This document shows, piece after piece, positions 1 through 8,933 of a stretch of 64,000 nt of DNA. The notes under the pieces are model-generated. The model worked only from the letters and a program-made list of their open reading frames with translations. It was not told the DNA's origin and searched no databases. Source of the DNA: Blastomussa wellsi (taxonomy: Eukaryota; Cnidaria; Anthozoa; Scleractinia; Plerogyridae). Where the stretch lies: contig OX393562.1 of NCBI GenBank assembly GCA_947652115.1, positions 8,923,374-8,987,373 of the forward strand. The letters are read 5' to 3'. The position numbers were made by a program, and so were the translations under genes. Numbering within the stretch: position 1 is the stretch's first letter; every line of letters begins with the position of its first letter.

Positions 1-580
1 ATCTTGGGCGCGCAAGTCAACGTGAGAAGCAGCATTCTTGGTGCTGGAATCAGAGCAAAAGAAGCCCAGAGTGAGTTCCTTGTCTTGGTGGAAGACGCGA
101 TAAGGCAGCCTGACCTGGCAAAAAGCGTGCAGCGTTATCGGCTGGCGGTGGATGAAGCAAAGGTACGGTTGAATCTTGCTGTATGCCCGGGCACCTGGTT
201 AATGCCAGGGAATATGGTTATCAACACAGAAAGCACGGTTGGCTGCAACAACCAACTCAAACAAGCTACGTCAGGTATGAAGCTTGGGGTCAACGACGGG
301 GTAAACAAAAACACAAAAAAGCAGCGCTTCAGCTAATGGATGGCGGGAAATCGAAAAAAAAAAACCGCCAAACAGTCACCCTTCGAATCCGATACACAAA
401 GCAGCAACGGCAAAAAAAAAACAGCCAACGCCTGTGATCCAAACAGCTGCAGAAGAGCAAACGGAATTTGAACCAACGCCAACGGTTGGCTACGGCAGTG
501 AGTCACATGACGTGAACAAAATAGCTGTCGCTGTTGGCGCGGTTGCAGTTGCGGGTTTGGCATTCTTGTCATTTCGTTAA
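1..580 (+). pseudogene. P1: C-terminal part of a large conserved Polinton protein
   Basis: The 5' end lies outside the window. The first frame runs to a stop at 334-336. A homologous tail, ending in the hydrophobic segment KIAVAVGAVAVAGLAF, continues in another frame to the stop at 578-580, so one frameshift is likely. The homologue in P3 (21701-22079 and 28573-29839) has the same conserved stretches (EFLVLVEDA, QRYxLAVxEAKVRLNLAV, WLMPG, NTESTVG). The last ~20 residues look like a membrane anchor. Function is unknown; given its neighbours it is probably a virion or assembly protein. It converges on the next gene, and the two stop codons overlap. Confidence 0.7.
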
Positions 581-1925
581 CGCTGCCTCTTGACCAGAAA
601 GGTCACAACAGCCGAAATCAGAAGCCAGGTGTGCTCTGCCAGAAAACCGATGGCCTGGCCAGCAGCTTTGAAGAGGAAACTCACAATCGAGCCAATGAGG
701 CCGGGAAGAATTGAAGCAAGTTTTTTGCCAATCTCTTTCAATCCATTTCCCAATGCTTTGCCAGTGGCTTTCAGAGAGTTGGTAATGGCGCCAATAACAG
801 CACCAATCGTGGCACCAGCAGCAAGAAAGATTGCTGTAACTGTCACGCCATATTTTTTGACGATCTCTTTGACCCTTTTTCGAAGAGGCTTCTCTCGTTC
901 TATTTCCTCAATCTGAGTGTCAAACCGTTTGATCTCTTCTTCACGCTGCGCCACTCGGTCTTCTGCTGCTTTTTTGTCAGATGGCGAGGCATTCTCATCG
1001 TTAATTATCACCCTGTCTTCTTCATTTTGGCGTTCCAGTTCTGCTTTTTCAACTTTTAGCACGTTGAGGGTTTCTTGTCAATTTTTTCTTGAAGTTCACT
1101 TATGTTTTTATTTAACCTGGTATTTTCTTCTGTGAGCTTCTGTATATCTTCTTTTAATTTTGGGGCCTGTTTTGCTGTTTTGTTGATTTGTTCCAGTTGC
1201 CTTCTTTTATCTTGATGTTCTTTTTCAAGATCTTTTTTCTCCTGTTTCAGGTTTTGAATTTCTTTTTCATCCAAAGGACCATGTGTATCTTCAAGAGCAG
1301 CTCTCTGTTCATCAATTACTCTCATTCTGTTTCTGATTTCTTCCATGGCATTTTTAACTTTTTCTTGTTCTTTTGCCATAGATACAGATTTTTCCAGTTC
1401 TTCTTCTTTTTCAGCCAGATCTTGTTTAACGGCTTCCTTTAATTCAAAAATGGACTTTCCGAGTGCAGTTTTTATTTCTTTGGTAAGGCTTGGATTTAGT
1501 TGCTTTTGTTTTGTAGCCCTTTTTGTGGTAAATATGTCATATGCCTTTTTTCCAGCGCCAAACATTTTAACTTGAAGCCTTCCGTTTTTTGGGCTGTAAA
1601 ATATCTCAAGCTCGCTTGAGCTCATGTTGGGAAATTGATCTTTTGCAGCAACCCAAGCTTTTTCACTCAGTGATTGCGAACTGCGGCCCATCAAAGGAAT
1701 TTCCTCGGTGTAAGAAGTGTCAGGCATCCCGCTCTGTTCGTGCTGCATTGTTTGCATTTCATATTGTTCGCCATCATAGTAGGGTGTCGATGCAGAGCCA
1801 GGCTGAAATGGACCGGTTGTGTTTTGACGGGTTGTATTGGTCTCTTGTTCATCGTCATCGTCATCATGGTCAATAGCATGGTCAAGTTCAGGGTCGTCGT
1901 ATCCAAAGTGTTCACCTTCCGCCAT
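577..1925 (-). pseudogene. P1: coiled-coil and membrane protein, one frameshift
   Basis: The protein starts at 1925 (MAEGEHFGYDD) with an acidic, disordered N-terminus. A long charged coiled coil follows (LEKEHQDKRRQLEQ and similar). After a frameshift near 1056-1062 the second ORF (577-1062) gives a C-terminal part rich in Gly/Ala hydrophobic segments (FLAAGATIGAVIGAI, LPGLIGSIVSFLFKAAGQAIGFL), probably two or three membrane passes. Homologues stand at the same place in P3 (29659-31107) and P4 (54540-55195). It is divergent from the capsid gene, with only 36 bp between starts. Function is not known; a membrane-associated virion protein is possible. Confidence 0.7.
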
Positions 1926-1961
1926 TGTATATTAAACAAAAAATATTTTTTATTCATATAG
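1926..1961. promoter_or_regulatory. Short divergent promoter between coiled-coil and capsid genes
   Basis: Only 36 AT-rich bases separate the two divergent starts. They contain TATATTAA-like and CATATAG sequences facing each gene. Equally short AT-rich spacers lie at 31108-31147 in P3 and 54505-54539 in P4. Conservation of spacing in three diverged copies supports a compact two-way promoter; the exact motif is inferred. Confidence 0.5.
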
Positions 1962-3209
1962 ATGATGGCGGTGCAAGCAAACCTTCGTCCAACGCACAAA
2001 GAAAAAAATCTCGGCGCGATGAAAGCCGAGCGTGCAGTAAAGCGCATCACCTTTGATCGTAGCGACGCCAGCCCTAGCGAGACCCTGTATGTTTCTGTGC
2101 CCAAGCTGAATGAGAACGAGGTCCTCGTGCCCGGCTCGCTCGCACTGCTTTTCAACATCGACTTGTCTGGAGGGGAACCCAACAACTTCCTCGTTCAAAA
2201 CGTCGGGCGCGCTCTGGTCGACAAGCTTGTTGTGAAGTACGCGGGCACCATACTGCAGGACACGGTGGGGTATGACATCTTCAAGATCTGGGAGGACCTT
2301 TTCCTCTCGCAGGAGGAGCGGGGCAACATGCTGCTCGACGGCATTCAAAGCGAGGTACTCTGCAAGATCCGCTCAAACGCTGGAGATAAGAAAACCGAGG
2401 ATGTCGACACGGAAAACGCGCTGAACAAGGTTTTCGGCACAAAATACTGAATCAGACTGGACCACCAGATCCTGACCGACCACGGAGTCTTTTACCCCCA
2501 AGCTCTTTACAACGACCTCGTGTTTGAGCTGACCCTTGCGCCGGCCTCACAGGTTGTGAAAGGCTCTGAACCCACAAAACTGAAATACAAGGTGACTAAC
2601 ATCCAGCTCGAGTACGAAATGATGAGAAGCAAGACTCTGGCGAAAGACGCGCACGGTGTTTATTCTGCTGGCAAGGAATTCATGTACGATCACGTGATGC
2701 GTGCTGAGGTCGTCACCTTCGCAAAAGCCAAGGACTCAAGGATTAACCTCAGAGTCAACCCACAGAGAAGGTCCCTGAAAGGAATCCTTCTCCTGTTCAT
2801 CGAGCCTTTCGCTGCAGGAGCCAGAGATTCAGAAAAGTACTTCAACCCTGGCCTGACGAAAGTCAGTGTCACGGTGAACGGCTCGCCTAACATGCTGTAC
2901 AACAACGGCATCGTAGGCAGGGACATGTGGGAGACGGCCCGTGGCTTCTTTCCACAGACAAAAACGCCACACATGAATCTGACAAAGTTCTACAGCGATG
3001 ACAAGTTTGGGCGTTTGATCGATCTGCGCTCCATGGTAGATCAGTCGCTGCACGGCAGTGGCACGCGCCTTGTGAACACAAAAGATGGCGTACAGCTGGA
3101 GCTTGAGCGGAGCCTCAGTGGCTCTGGCAATGCGAGCTGCCACGTCTTTGTTATCAGTGACTCGCAGATGAACATATTGGGGCAGCAATTAGAATCTGTT
3201 CAATACTGA
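1962..3209 (+). pseudogene. P1: major capsid protein, one nonsense codon
   Basis: The frame spans 415 codons (start at 1962 or 1965), broken only by TGA at 2448-2450. The P4 copy reads CGA (Arg) at this place, so this is a C-to-T change at a CpG. Features seen are ITFDRSDASPSETLYV near the N-terminus, PGSLALLFNIDLSG, a KGILLLFIEPF strand, and a C-terminus SDSQMNILGQQLESVQY. Length, order just upstream of the packaging ATPase and three-fold recurrence fit the double-jelly-roll capsid protein of Polintons; the fold itself is inferred. P3 retains only the first ~93 residues; P4 has a full-length but broken copy. Confidence 0.75.
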
Positions 3210-3216
3210 TATAGAA

Positions 3217-3858
3217 ATGGAGCCAAACAACATCCCGTTCAACGCTCTTGTTATTGGCCCGACTAATTCAGGCAAATCAAGGTTTGTTGTAGACCAGCTC
3301 TGTGGCCCTTTACGTGGCAAGTTCGACTTCATCGTGCCCATCTGCCCGACATTCGCGTGTAACAAGACTTTTCATCGCTTCGCTGAGGCGGACCCTCGTT
3401 TTTATGTTATCATTTGCGAACAGAATGAGGTTGAACCATGGTTGAAGCTTGTTTGCTGGTTTTTGGAGGGCACCAACGCGCTCATAGTCCTCGATGACTG
3501 CGCAGCCTCGAAAGATGTCAAAAAGGGCACAGGCCAGCTGGTCAATCTCGCATTCAGCGCTCACCACACAGGACTAAGCGTGTGGGTGCTCACCCAAAAG
3601 ATGACCAGCATCACAGCTTATTTCCGAGAAAACGTAGCTGCAATTGTGCTTTTTTACACTCCCTCATGGAAGACTTTGAAAGCGGTTTTTGAAGATCACG
3701 CCGGCGAACTTTCTCAAGATGAGTACAAAGAATATATTTCGATGTTGAATAAAAATAAGTTTTCCTTCCTTGTGTTCTCACTTAGGCACCCTTACGGAAT
3801 GAAATTAAAACTCAATAACATATACAAAATGGCGACCCCATCAACGAGCGCAAACTGA
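3217..3858 (+). CDS. P1: packaging ATPase (FtsK/HerA-type, A32-like), intact
   Basis: This intact 213-aa ORF has Walker A GPTNSGKS at residues ~13-20 and Walker B ALIVLDDC at ~90. An NLAFSAHHTG..VLTQKMTSITAYFREN segment carries the downstream sensor-like Gln. Enzymes of this family pump viral DNA into preformed capsids. The start lies 7 bp after the capsid stop, preceded by GATATAG. This is the best preserved of the three homologues: P3 has lost it and the P4 copy has a damaged Walker A. It could still be transcriptionally dead. Confidence 0.85.
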   Translation: MEPNNIPFNALVIGPTNSGKSRFVVDQLCGPLRGKFDFIVPICPTFACNKTFHRFAEADPRFYVIICEQNEVEPWLKLVCWFLEGTNALIVLDDCAASKDVKKGTGQLVNLAFSAHHTGLSVWVLTQKMTSITAYFRENVAAIVLFYTPSWKTLKAVFEDHAGELSQDEYKEYISMLNKNKFSFLVFSLRHPYGMKLKLNNIYKMATPSTSAN

Positions 3859-3879
3859 GTAGCAACCGAAGACTACATA

Positions 3880-4371
3880 ATGCCTGACGTTTTGAGCTTG
3901 CTTGAAGCTGAGCCAACGAGCGCGCCCGACAATGTCTTGGCAGCAGCTTCAACGCAGCGTGATATTCCTGCTCTTCGTGAGCAGCTGGCAACTCTTTTTT
4001 CATCGGGCAAAACCAAAGAGACAATAGGTGTGCTGTTGACTCACGAACAGGTAAAGCGATTAAGCGACAAGGATGTTGAAAAATACTTCAAAAGGTATGA
4101 GGCCTATGTGAGATCAAAAACAAACGATACTCTGGTAGATAGCTTTCTCATCTTTGCATCCAAAATAGTCGGTAATTTGTTACCAATCAAAGACGTTGAA
4201 GCTTTGCAAAAGGAGCTTAAAAATGACTACATTATAACCAAAGAGCTGTCCAACCTTGCTGGCAACCTTTCTTTGAAGTGTGGCAGGCTACTCGCTGTTG
4301 CCAACGCGGCGCACCAACTCACCAATGATTTCTCACCAATTCCTGAGGATTTCGCAGCAACTGCTGAATAA
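3880..4371 (+). CDS. P1: conserved Polinton protein of unknown function
   Basis: The 163-aa ORF is intact. It is helical and charged, with a conserved core shared by all three related elements (LREQLAxLxSxGKxKExIGV, HxQVKRLxDKDVEKYxKR, NDYIIxKELSNLAGN.ALKCGR). It follows the packaging ATPase by 21 bp. In P3 the same gene is fused in frame to the capsid start; in P4 it is at 52241-52700 on the minus strand. No catalytic motif is visible. It may be a structural or assembly factor; I do not recognise the family beyond this. Confidence 0.7.
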   Translation: MPDVLSLLEAEPTSAPDNVLAAASTQRDIPALREQLATLFSSGKTKETIGVLLTHEQVKRLSDKDVEKYFKRYEAYVRSKTNDTLVDSFLIFASKIVGNLLPIKDVEALQKELKNDYIITKELSNLAGNLSLKCGRLLAVANAAHQLTNDFSPIPEDFAATAE

Positions 4372-4435
4372 TTACTAGCAATTCCTCACAAAACATTATT
4401 TTCTTAATTAAATATATTTTTGTTTTCATGAAACT

Positions 4436-4924
4436 ATGACTGAAGAACACCAACAGCAACCGTCCGCTCAAGTAATTTCTGAACAATAGGTAAGCCAAGT
4501 AACTTCATCAACTCAGGCAACAAGGCTGGACAAAAATCCAAAGCGGGTTGCTGCTGGCAAACTCACGGCTGAGAAAACAAGACAGGCTCGTGAAGCACAG
4601 AAAAAAGCCGTAGCCGAGGCTGCTATCATAATCGAAAGAAAGAATAAAAAAAAAAAATCTGCGCCTGCTCCTGAGCCGGTTCCAGAGACAGCACCAGAGC
4701 TCGCAGCTCATTCAAAAGTTTCAAATGGTCTCAGCACAACCCAATGGATCTCTATCATTGGAATTGGCGCTGCGCTTGTTACGACTTATGTCAAGCGTGA
4801 AGACATAAAAGCCTTTTTTAGAAAGGAACGGGCACCGACACCTGCACCGGAACCCGCGCCACAGGTTCCGCAGCCATCAAGAATACTGCAACCCAAAAAA
4901 GTCGCTCGCCTGATGGATGATTAG
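4436..4924 (+). pseudogene. P1: Lys/Ala-rich single-pass membrane protein, one nonsense codon
   Basis: The frame runs 162 codons with one in-frame TAG at 4487-4489. Order seen: a polar N-terminus, a basic block (NPKRVAAGKLTAEKTRQARE), an acidic/proline linker, a hydrophobic segment WISIIGIGAALVTTYV, then KREDIKAFF and a Pro-rich tail (APTPAPEPAPQVPQP). Homologues are at 31945-32469 (intact) and 51700-52170. It looks like a tail-anchored or single-pass membrane protein. Function is unknown. Confidence 0.6.
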
Positions 4925-4976
4925 CCAGAGGTGGCAAAATTCATTTGAATATTTTTTGATGTTTTTGTATAACAAA

Positions 4977-5294
4977 ATGTGGAAAGCCCCAGGCTTCCAA
5001 CAGTTAACGTTAAGCATCGCAGCAGTTTCAGGCATTGGCTTAGTTTGAGGGGCATTCACATACAATTGCCTTAAAACAATCTTTTGGATAGCCAAAAATC
5101 CTGATCATGCCGCCACCCTTACCGGCCTCGCTGCTGGCATAGGCTGGGTTGCCAAAAAAACGTCCAAGAAAAGTTTTACAGGTGATCCTTCTAATCATAT
5201 CGAAAACTACGCAATGTTCATAGCTGTCATGGCTGGGAGCGTTGCGCTCAAACAGTACCTGGAGGACCAGAAAATCCTTCCCACCAACGCCTAA
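4977..5294 (+). pseudogene. P1: fusion of two small membrane-protein genes by deletion, with one stop
   Basis: One reading frame of 105 codons begins like the P3 gene at 32451 (AxxSGIGLV, hydrophobic segment, AKNPD). It then continues, without frame change, as the P3 gene at 33450 (GLAAGIGWVAKK, KSFTGDPSN, ENYAMF, LEDxKxLPT). In P3 and P4 these are two separate genes, so a deletion fused them here. An in-frame TGA lies at 5046-5048. Both parents look like small membrane proteins (Gly-rich hydrophobic stretches); their role is unknown. Confidence 0.6.
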
Positions 5295-5339
5295 AATTCT
5301 GTATTTGAAAATACGTCTGATAATATATAATCACGAAGC

Positions 5340-5764
5340 ATGGCAAGTATCGCAATTACGGTTGGCGGGGCTGTGTTGAACGCAGCGGCTTTTATCGGCA
5401 GTAATTATCTCGCGAGGGTTTTTGGGGGAGGTTACTAGGCAGCGCAAGAAGGAAAAGTGCGCCATGATAAAGCTCTCGAGGCGTATCAAGCTGCGTACGC
5501 AAAATACACACGTGACCGCACCAAACTTCTCGACTGGATTGCGACAAACGCGCCAAAAAAGAGGAGGCCAAGCAGAACTTCACCAACACTGACTACGCCT
5601 TCAAACTCTACAACCAGGCGCATCCTGAAGAACGAATGACACCTCCCAAAGAGCCCAAATTCTGTGATTTCTATCAGCCAAGCGAGCAGCAGAAAAATGG
5701 TGAACTCGTGTTCGCGGGCGCCGGGGCGCTCGCTCTGGGCTACGCAGCCTTCCGGTTCCTTTAA
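5340..5764 (+). pseudogene. P1: small conserved protein with N-terminal hydrophobic segment
   Basis: Starts MASIAITVGGAVLNAAAFIG and ends YAAFRFL. Intact 141-aa homologues are at 33717-34142 and 50643-51068. The P1 copy has TAG at 5436-5438 and a frameshift near 5550-5570. The conserved middle (HDKALEAYQAAYAKYxRDRTKLLDWI) is a predicted amphipathic helix. The N-terminal Gly/Ala segment could insert in a membrane. It precedes the integrase by 29 bp. Function unknown. Confidence 0.6.
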
Positions 5765-5793
5765 ACTTTTTTACTCCTTACTTATATAGCGCG

Positions 5794-6551
5794 ATGGATG
5801 CCAAACTCGCGAAGATATACTACGGCCCTGGGGGATATTGGAAAGGCATTGCCGCTATCAAAAAATTATCCGAGGCCGCCAAGGTACCAGAAGACACCGC
5901 AAAAAAGTGGCTCGCCAAGCAAGCCCGCTCCGAGGCGCATTCCTCCACTGAAATTCGACGTGTCCACACCCAACGCGGTCCACCATGCAGACCTTCTTTT
6001 TCTGCCGCACGACAAACTGCCCCGCGGGCGCAAAGTTTTCAAATACGCGCTGACCGTTGTCGACATGGCCAGCCGTTACAAAGAGGCCGAACCCTTGACT
6101 TCGAAAAATTCTGATGAGGTCGCCCAGGCCTTTCAGAAGATTTACAAGCGTGCGCCTCTCAAATGGCCTCAACTACTGCAGGTTGACCCCTGCGTGGGTG
6201 AAAAGGCTTCCTGAAGTTGTTTTGGCTTTGAACAACGAGGTAACAAGCCTTACTAGAAAGAAACCCGCCGTTGCCATAAAAGATAAAGCTGTTTCTGCAA
6301 GGCCATCGACATTTTATTCAAGACCTGTTGGAAAGAGCGAAAATCTCTACCAACCGGGCGAGCTTGAAGGTGGTGTAAAAAAAGCCACAGATCCAATCTA
6401 ATCGTTGAAAGTTTACAACATTGAAAGCTCTTTTATCAAACCAAACCAACCCGTTCTCTACTATTTGCACGACGGGCCCAAGCGCGGTTTTGTGCGTGAA
6501 GAGCTGCTGGTTGTCCCTCCAAACACACAGTTGCCCCCCGAGCAACTGTAA
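5794..6551 (+). pseudogene. P1: retroviral-type integrase, internally deleted
   Basis: Polinton integrases use a DDE (rve) catalytic core to insert the element. This copy starts MDAKLAKIYYGPGGYWKG. The first catalytic region (ALTVVDMASRYKEA) lies in an alternative frame after a frameshift near 5935. A deletion at about 6190 joins the second Asp region (LLQVDP) directly to a segment (AWVKRLPEV) that lies well downstream in P4, removing the region with the catalytic Glu. TAA at 6399-6401 breaks the tail before the original stop at 6549. It cannot be active. Homologues: 34164-35152 and 49627-50624. Confidence 0.8.
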
Positions 6552-6562
6552 CAAAATGCTGA

Positions 6563-6568
6563 CAAATC
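6563..6568. repeat. P2 left target-site flank
   Basis: CAAATC directly precedes the P2 terminus AGTAGTTAAGG; GAAATC (42102-42107) directly follows the other terminus. Five of six bases agree, as expected for an aged 6-bp Polinton duplication. The first base of the pair also matches an extended terminal repeat, so the exact end is uncertain by one base. Confidence 0.6.
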
Positions 6569-6654
6569 AGTAGTTAAGGGCGCTTATTTGGTCCGTAACC
6601 AATCACAGAGCAGCTCAGAGCACACGTGACACGTCTTGACACACGTGACACGTC

Positions 6655-7320
6655 GTGACACGTACCTTTTTAGTCAGAAGTGCATTCCAAACTAGTGATC
6701 AACCCGGAACTTTTAAATGCGCTCGCGCACGATGCAAAACATGCCCTTTCATTCACAACGTTGACAAAATATCGGGACCCAAGCGATCTATCAAAATCAC
6801 TGATCATTTCACCTGTACCTCAGCCAATGCCATCTACTGTATAACTTGCACTCTTTGCAAAAAGTTATACATCGGCGAAACAGGGAGACGACTTGGCGAC
6901 CGATTCCGAGAACACCTTCGTGACGTAGAGAAAGACGACAAAAATGCATCGAAACCGGTCGCGAGACACTTCAATCTCCCAAATCATTCTAAGCAACATA
7001 TGGCAGTCTGCGGCCTTTCCCTTCACCAAGGAAACACGGAAAGCCGTAAAACTCTAGAACAAAAATTTATTTTTCAAATCGGCACTCTTAATCCTCACGG
7101 TATCAACGAACGCTTTTCATTCAACTAATTTATTCCCAAGTTTTCACGTTACCAGGCACCAGCCAATAGCGAAGCTTCATCTTTCTGTATATAAAGACAC
7201 ACGACGCACAATTCCTTGATTCGCTCCGACGAAGGGCTAACGCTCGAAACGTCAGCACTTGAATCTCTTTACGGTGGCCAATTGACATTATCAACCCAGT
7301 TGATAAAACCAAATTATATA
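6655..7320 (+). mobile_element. Penelope-like element, 3' fragment with GIY-YIG ORF
   Basis: The ORF (to 7128) encodes the C-terminal part of a Penelope-like retroelement protein. A Cys motif (CARARCKTCPF) is followed by a GIY-YIG endonuclease core (AIYCITCTLCKKLYIGETGRRLGDRFREHL). Known Penelope proteins carry this nuclease after the reverse transcriptase, which is missing here, so the copy is 5' truncated. It lies inside the P2 TIR: flanking TIR sequence resumes with ATCAGAAAGCGTCTCACG at about 7321. The 3' untranslated part carries a hammerhead-like motif. Confidence 0.8.
7224..7256 (+). ncRNA. Hammerhead-ribozyme-like motif in the Penelope fragment
   Basis: The sequence CCGACGAAGGGCTAACGCTC is followed by GAAACGTC. 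This matches a minimal hammerhead: a CUGANGA-like box (here CCGACGA, one change), stem II GGGC/GCUC with a UAAC loop, then GAAAC. Hammerheads are known in Penelope-like elements. The changed core base suggests this copy is inactive. Stems I and III are not clear. Confidence 0.4.
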
Positions 7321-7820
7321 ATCAGAAAGCGTCTCACGAAATTACCCGATACTTTTTAGCGTTCGTAGTGTCCATATTTGGAATACAAGATGGCTGCGCC
7401 CACGAGTGGAAAACTGCGCCCCAGTCCTCAACAGAGGATTTGGACCCGTCTCACGGATTTCCAGGGCTAATCGATATAAATCGATATAAGGATGACGTCA
7501 CTGCGTAGACGCGTGGAGCGTAGAGGTTGTGACTGCAAGGGGCCATGTTGTAAAAAGGAAGAATGTTTTGGATCGCATCAATAAATAGGTGGATGTAGCC
7601 TCCATCTGGAACTGACCAATCAGTGACTAGGTCACTCCACAAGGGAGCGTATTATTTTCCAGTCCTTTCGCTAGATGGGGCACTCCTCGGGGATTGGTTA
7701 CCCGCGACTAGTGTTGGGATCCCTGACCTAGCGAAAAGAGTGGAAAAGGGTATCATCGGGGTGCCACCCCATCTCGTTGTAGCCGGAAGTATTTACAAAA
7801 CGCAACGATATCTACAATGT

Positions 7821-8033
7821 TTACAAATCACATAGAAGCTCGGCCATCTCCACGACGTTTTCGTCCAAGTCCTGCTTGTGTCCGTACGGGTAGGACGTGG
7901 AGGTTGCTGAGTCTACCACTCTCTTATCGAAGACTTGACCGTACTGTTTGGTTGTCGGTGATACTCTTAGACGTTTCGTGGTGGGGTCTCTGGTAAAGAA
8001 GTGTGGGTTTATCACCTCGGGTACCATTTCTGA
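7821..8033 (-). pseudogene. P2: extra copy of the PolB 3' end inside the left TIR
   Basis: On the minus strand this encodes a PolB C-terminus (VINPHFFTRDPTTKRL, TKQYGQVFDKRVVDS, ending EMAELLCDL and TAA at 7821). The same segment is the true 3' end of PolB at 41308-41486, where it is frameshifted. The duplication arises because the TIR reaches into the coding region. This copy keeps the better reading frame. No upstream polymerase domain is present. Confidence 0.75.
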
Positions 8034-8039
8034 CTCTTT

Positions 8040-8425
8040 CTTGAAACATGGACCTGTGATCATCCTCAAAGAAGAACAGCTATTAGCAATGAATGGGAAG
8101 GATGTTCTAGCGATTCTTCAGACTGGTTCTGGTTTGCAAGACGCGAGTGGTTGAGTCGAGCGGGAAAGAATTGTGACAACCAGTGTTTTAGTCATTTCGC
8201 TGTTGAAAAGCCTGATCGATCAGATTATGAAATTGCGTTCAGTGAATTGCACTGCCGAGGAGCTAAACAACGGCAACATTTTCGAAATCGCAGTGGAATC
8301 ATCACTGCCAAACAGGTACTCACGTTTAGAAATTTCTTGACGTCCTAAAAGACAACAATAGCAAACTGCATCAAAGCAGTGGTAGTGGACGAGTCTCACA
8401 ATGCAGAAACGTGTACGGGAAAAAG
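8040..8425 (+). pseudogene. RecQ-like DEAH/DESH helicase relic
   Basis: Three broken pieces resemble a RecQ-family ATP-dependent helicase. They are a P-loop region (KEEQLLAMNGKDVLAILQTGSG, with the Lys of GK lost), a motif-Ia-like segment in another frame (VISLLKSLIDQIMKLRS), and a Walker B-like VVVDESHNAETCTGK. CAG/GTACTCACG near 8310 looks like a splice donor between the second and third pieces. It sits just inside the P2 left TIR. It may be a host-derived or transposon-borne helicase fragment captured by P2 or inserted into it. Confidence 0.5.
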
Positions 8426-8429
8426 GTGA

Positions 8430-8933
8430 GGTTAAAACTCTTCACTGTTTATTCGCTTGTTAAATCTGAGAAAAATCCTACCAGGTTTTAAAATCGTGAT
8501 TTTGAATTTATAATTATACCACCGACGTTACGTGAGTGGATGTTCGTTTTGAATGCACGCTTCAAAGCGCGTGAAAACCGACCTTTGGCAGTTCGCTGAC
8601 AGCTAGCTAATTGGAGGTGGCGTCTTCAGAAACACGTTTACAGGCAGGCGGTTACCTTCTCATATAATTTACAATATTATGACAAATGTTTGTACAATGT
8701 TTTTACAACTTTCACCAAAAAAGCCTAAAATTAATAGCCTCATTGATAACATTATAACCAGCAAATTTATATACAATTGGCAATAAAATATTTTATGCAA
8801 AGAAAGACGAATAAAAAAGTTCAGTGAATAGCTAGTCTGAAGTGTAAAATGGATTATCAGCAAACAAAGTGCCAAATAATAATTGTCGGGTTGACAGCTG
8901 CACGCAGGCTAACAACTGGGAGTAATGTAGTGA
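8430..8933. other. Non-coding AT-rich stretch in P2
   Basis: I see no supported gene, clear repeat or terminal structure here. Short ORFs are AT-rich shadows. Confidence 0.5.

Larger units (their letters stand above)
1..6568 (+). mobile_element. Polinton P1, left part
   Basis: This is a degenerate Polinton/Maverick (adintovirus-like) element cut by the window start. It carries, in order, the end of a large conserved protein, an antisense coiled-coil/membrane protein, capsid protein, packaging ATPase, four small genes and integrase. The same gene row recurs in P3 (28.6-35.2 kb) and inverted in P4 (49.6-55.1 kb). The element continues at 42102 on the far side of P2, where its PolB is found. 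That assignment is inferred from the P3 gene order (integrase then convergent PolB) and from the P2 target-site flanks. Confidence 0.85.
6569..8018 (+). repeat. P2 left terminal inverted repeat (split by Penelope fragment)
   Basis: This matches the reverse complement of 41308-42101 except for the inserted ~0.66 kb at about 6660-7320. Shared features include CCGTAACCAATCACAGAGCAG, AAGATGGCTGCGCCCACGAG and the 3' end of PolB. A ~20-bp inverted repeat (7655-7674 with 7728-7747, built around CTTTCGCTAG) forms a potential hairpin and recurs in the right TIR. Confidence 0.8.

Noticed and set aside
590..1961. Several plus-strand ORFs opposite the coiled-coil gene
   Set aside because: Antisense shadows; the minus-strand reading has homologues in P3 and P4, the plus-strand readings do not look conserved.
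7655..8018. Considered as a host promoter or separate MITE
   Set aside because: The same sequence is present inverted at 41308-41670 at the other end of P2, so it is part of the terminal inverted repeat.
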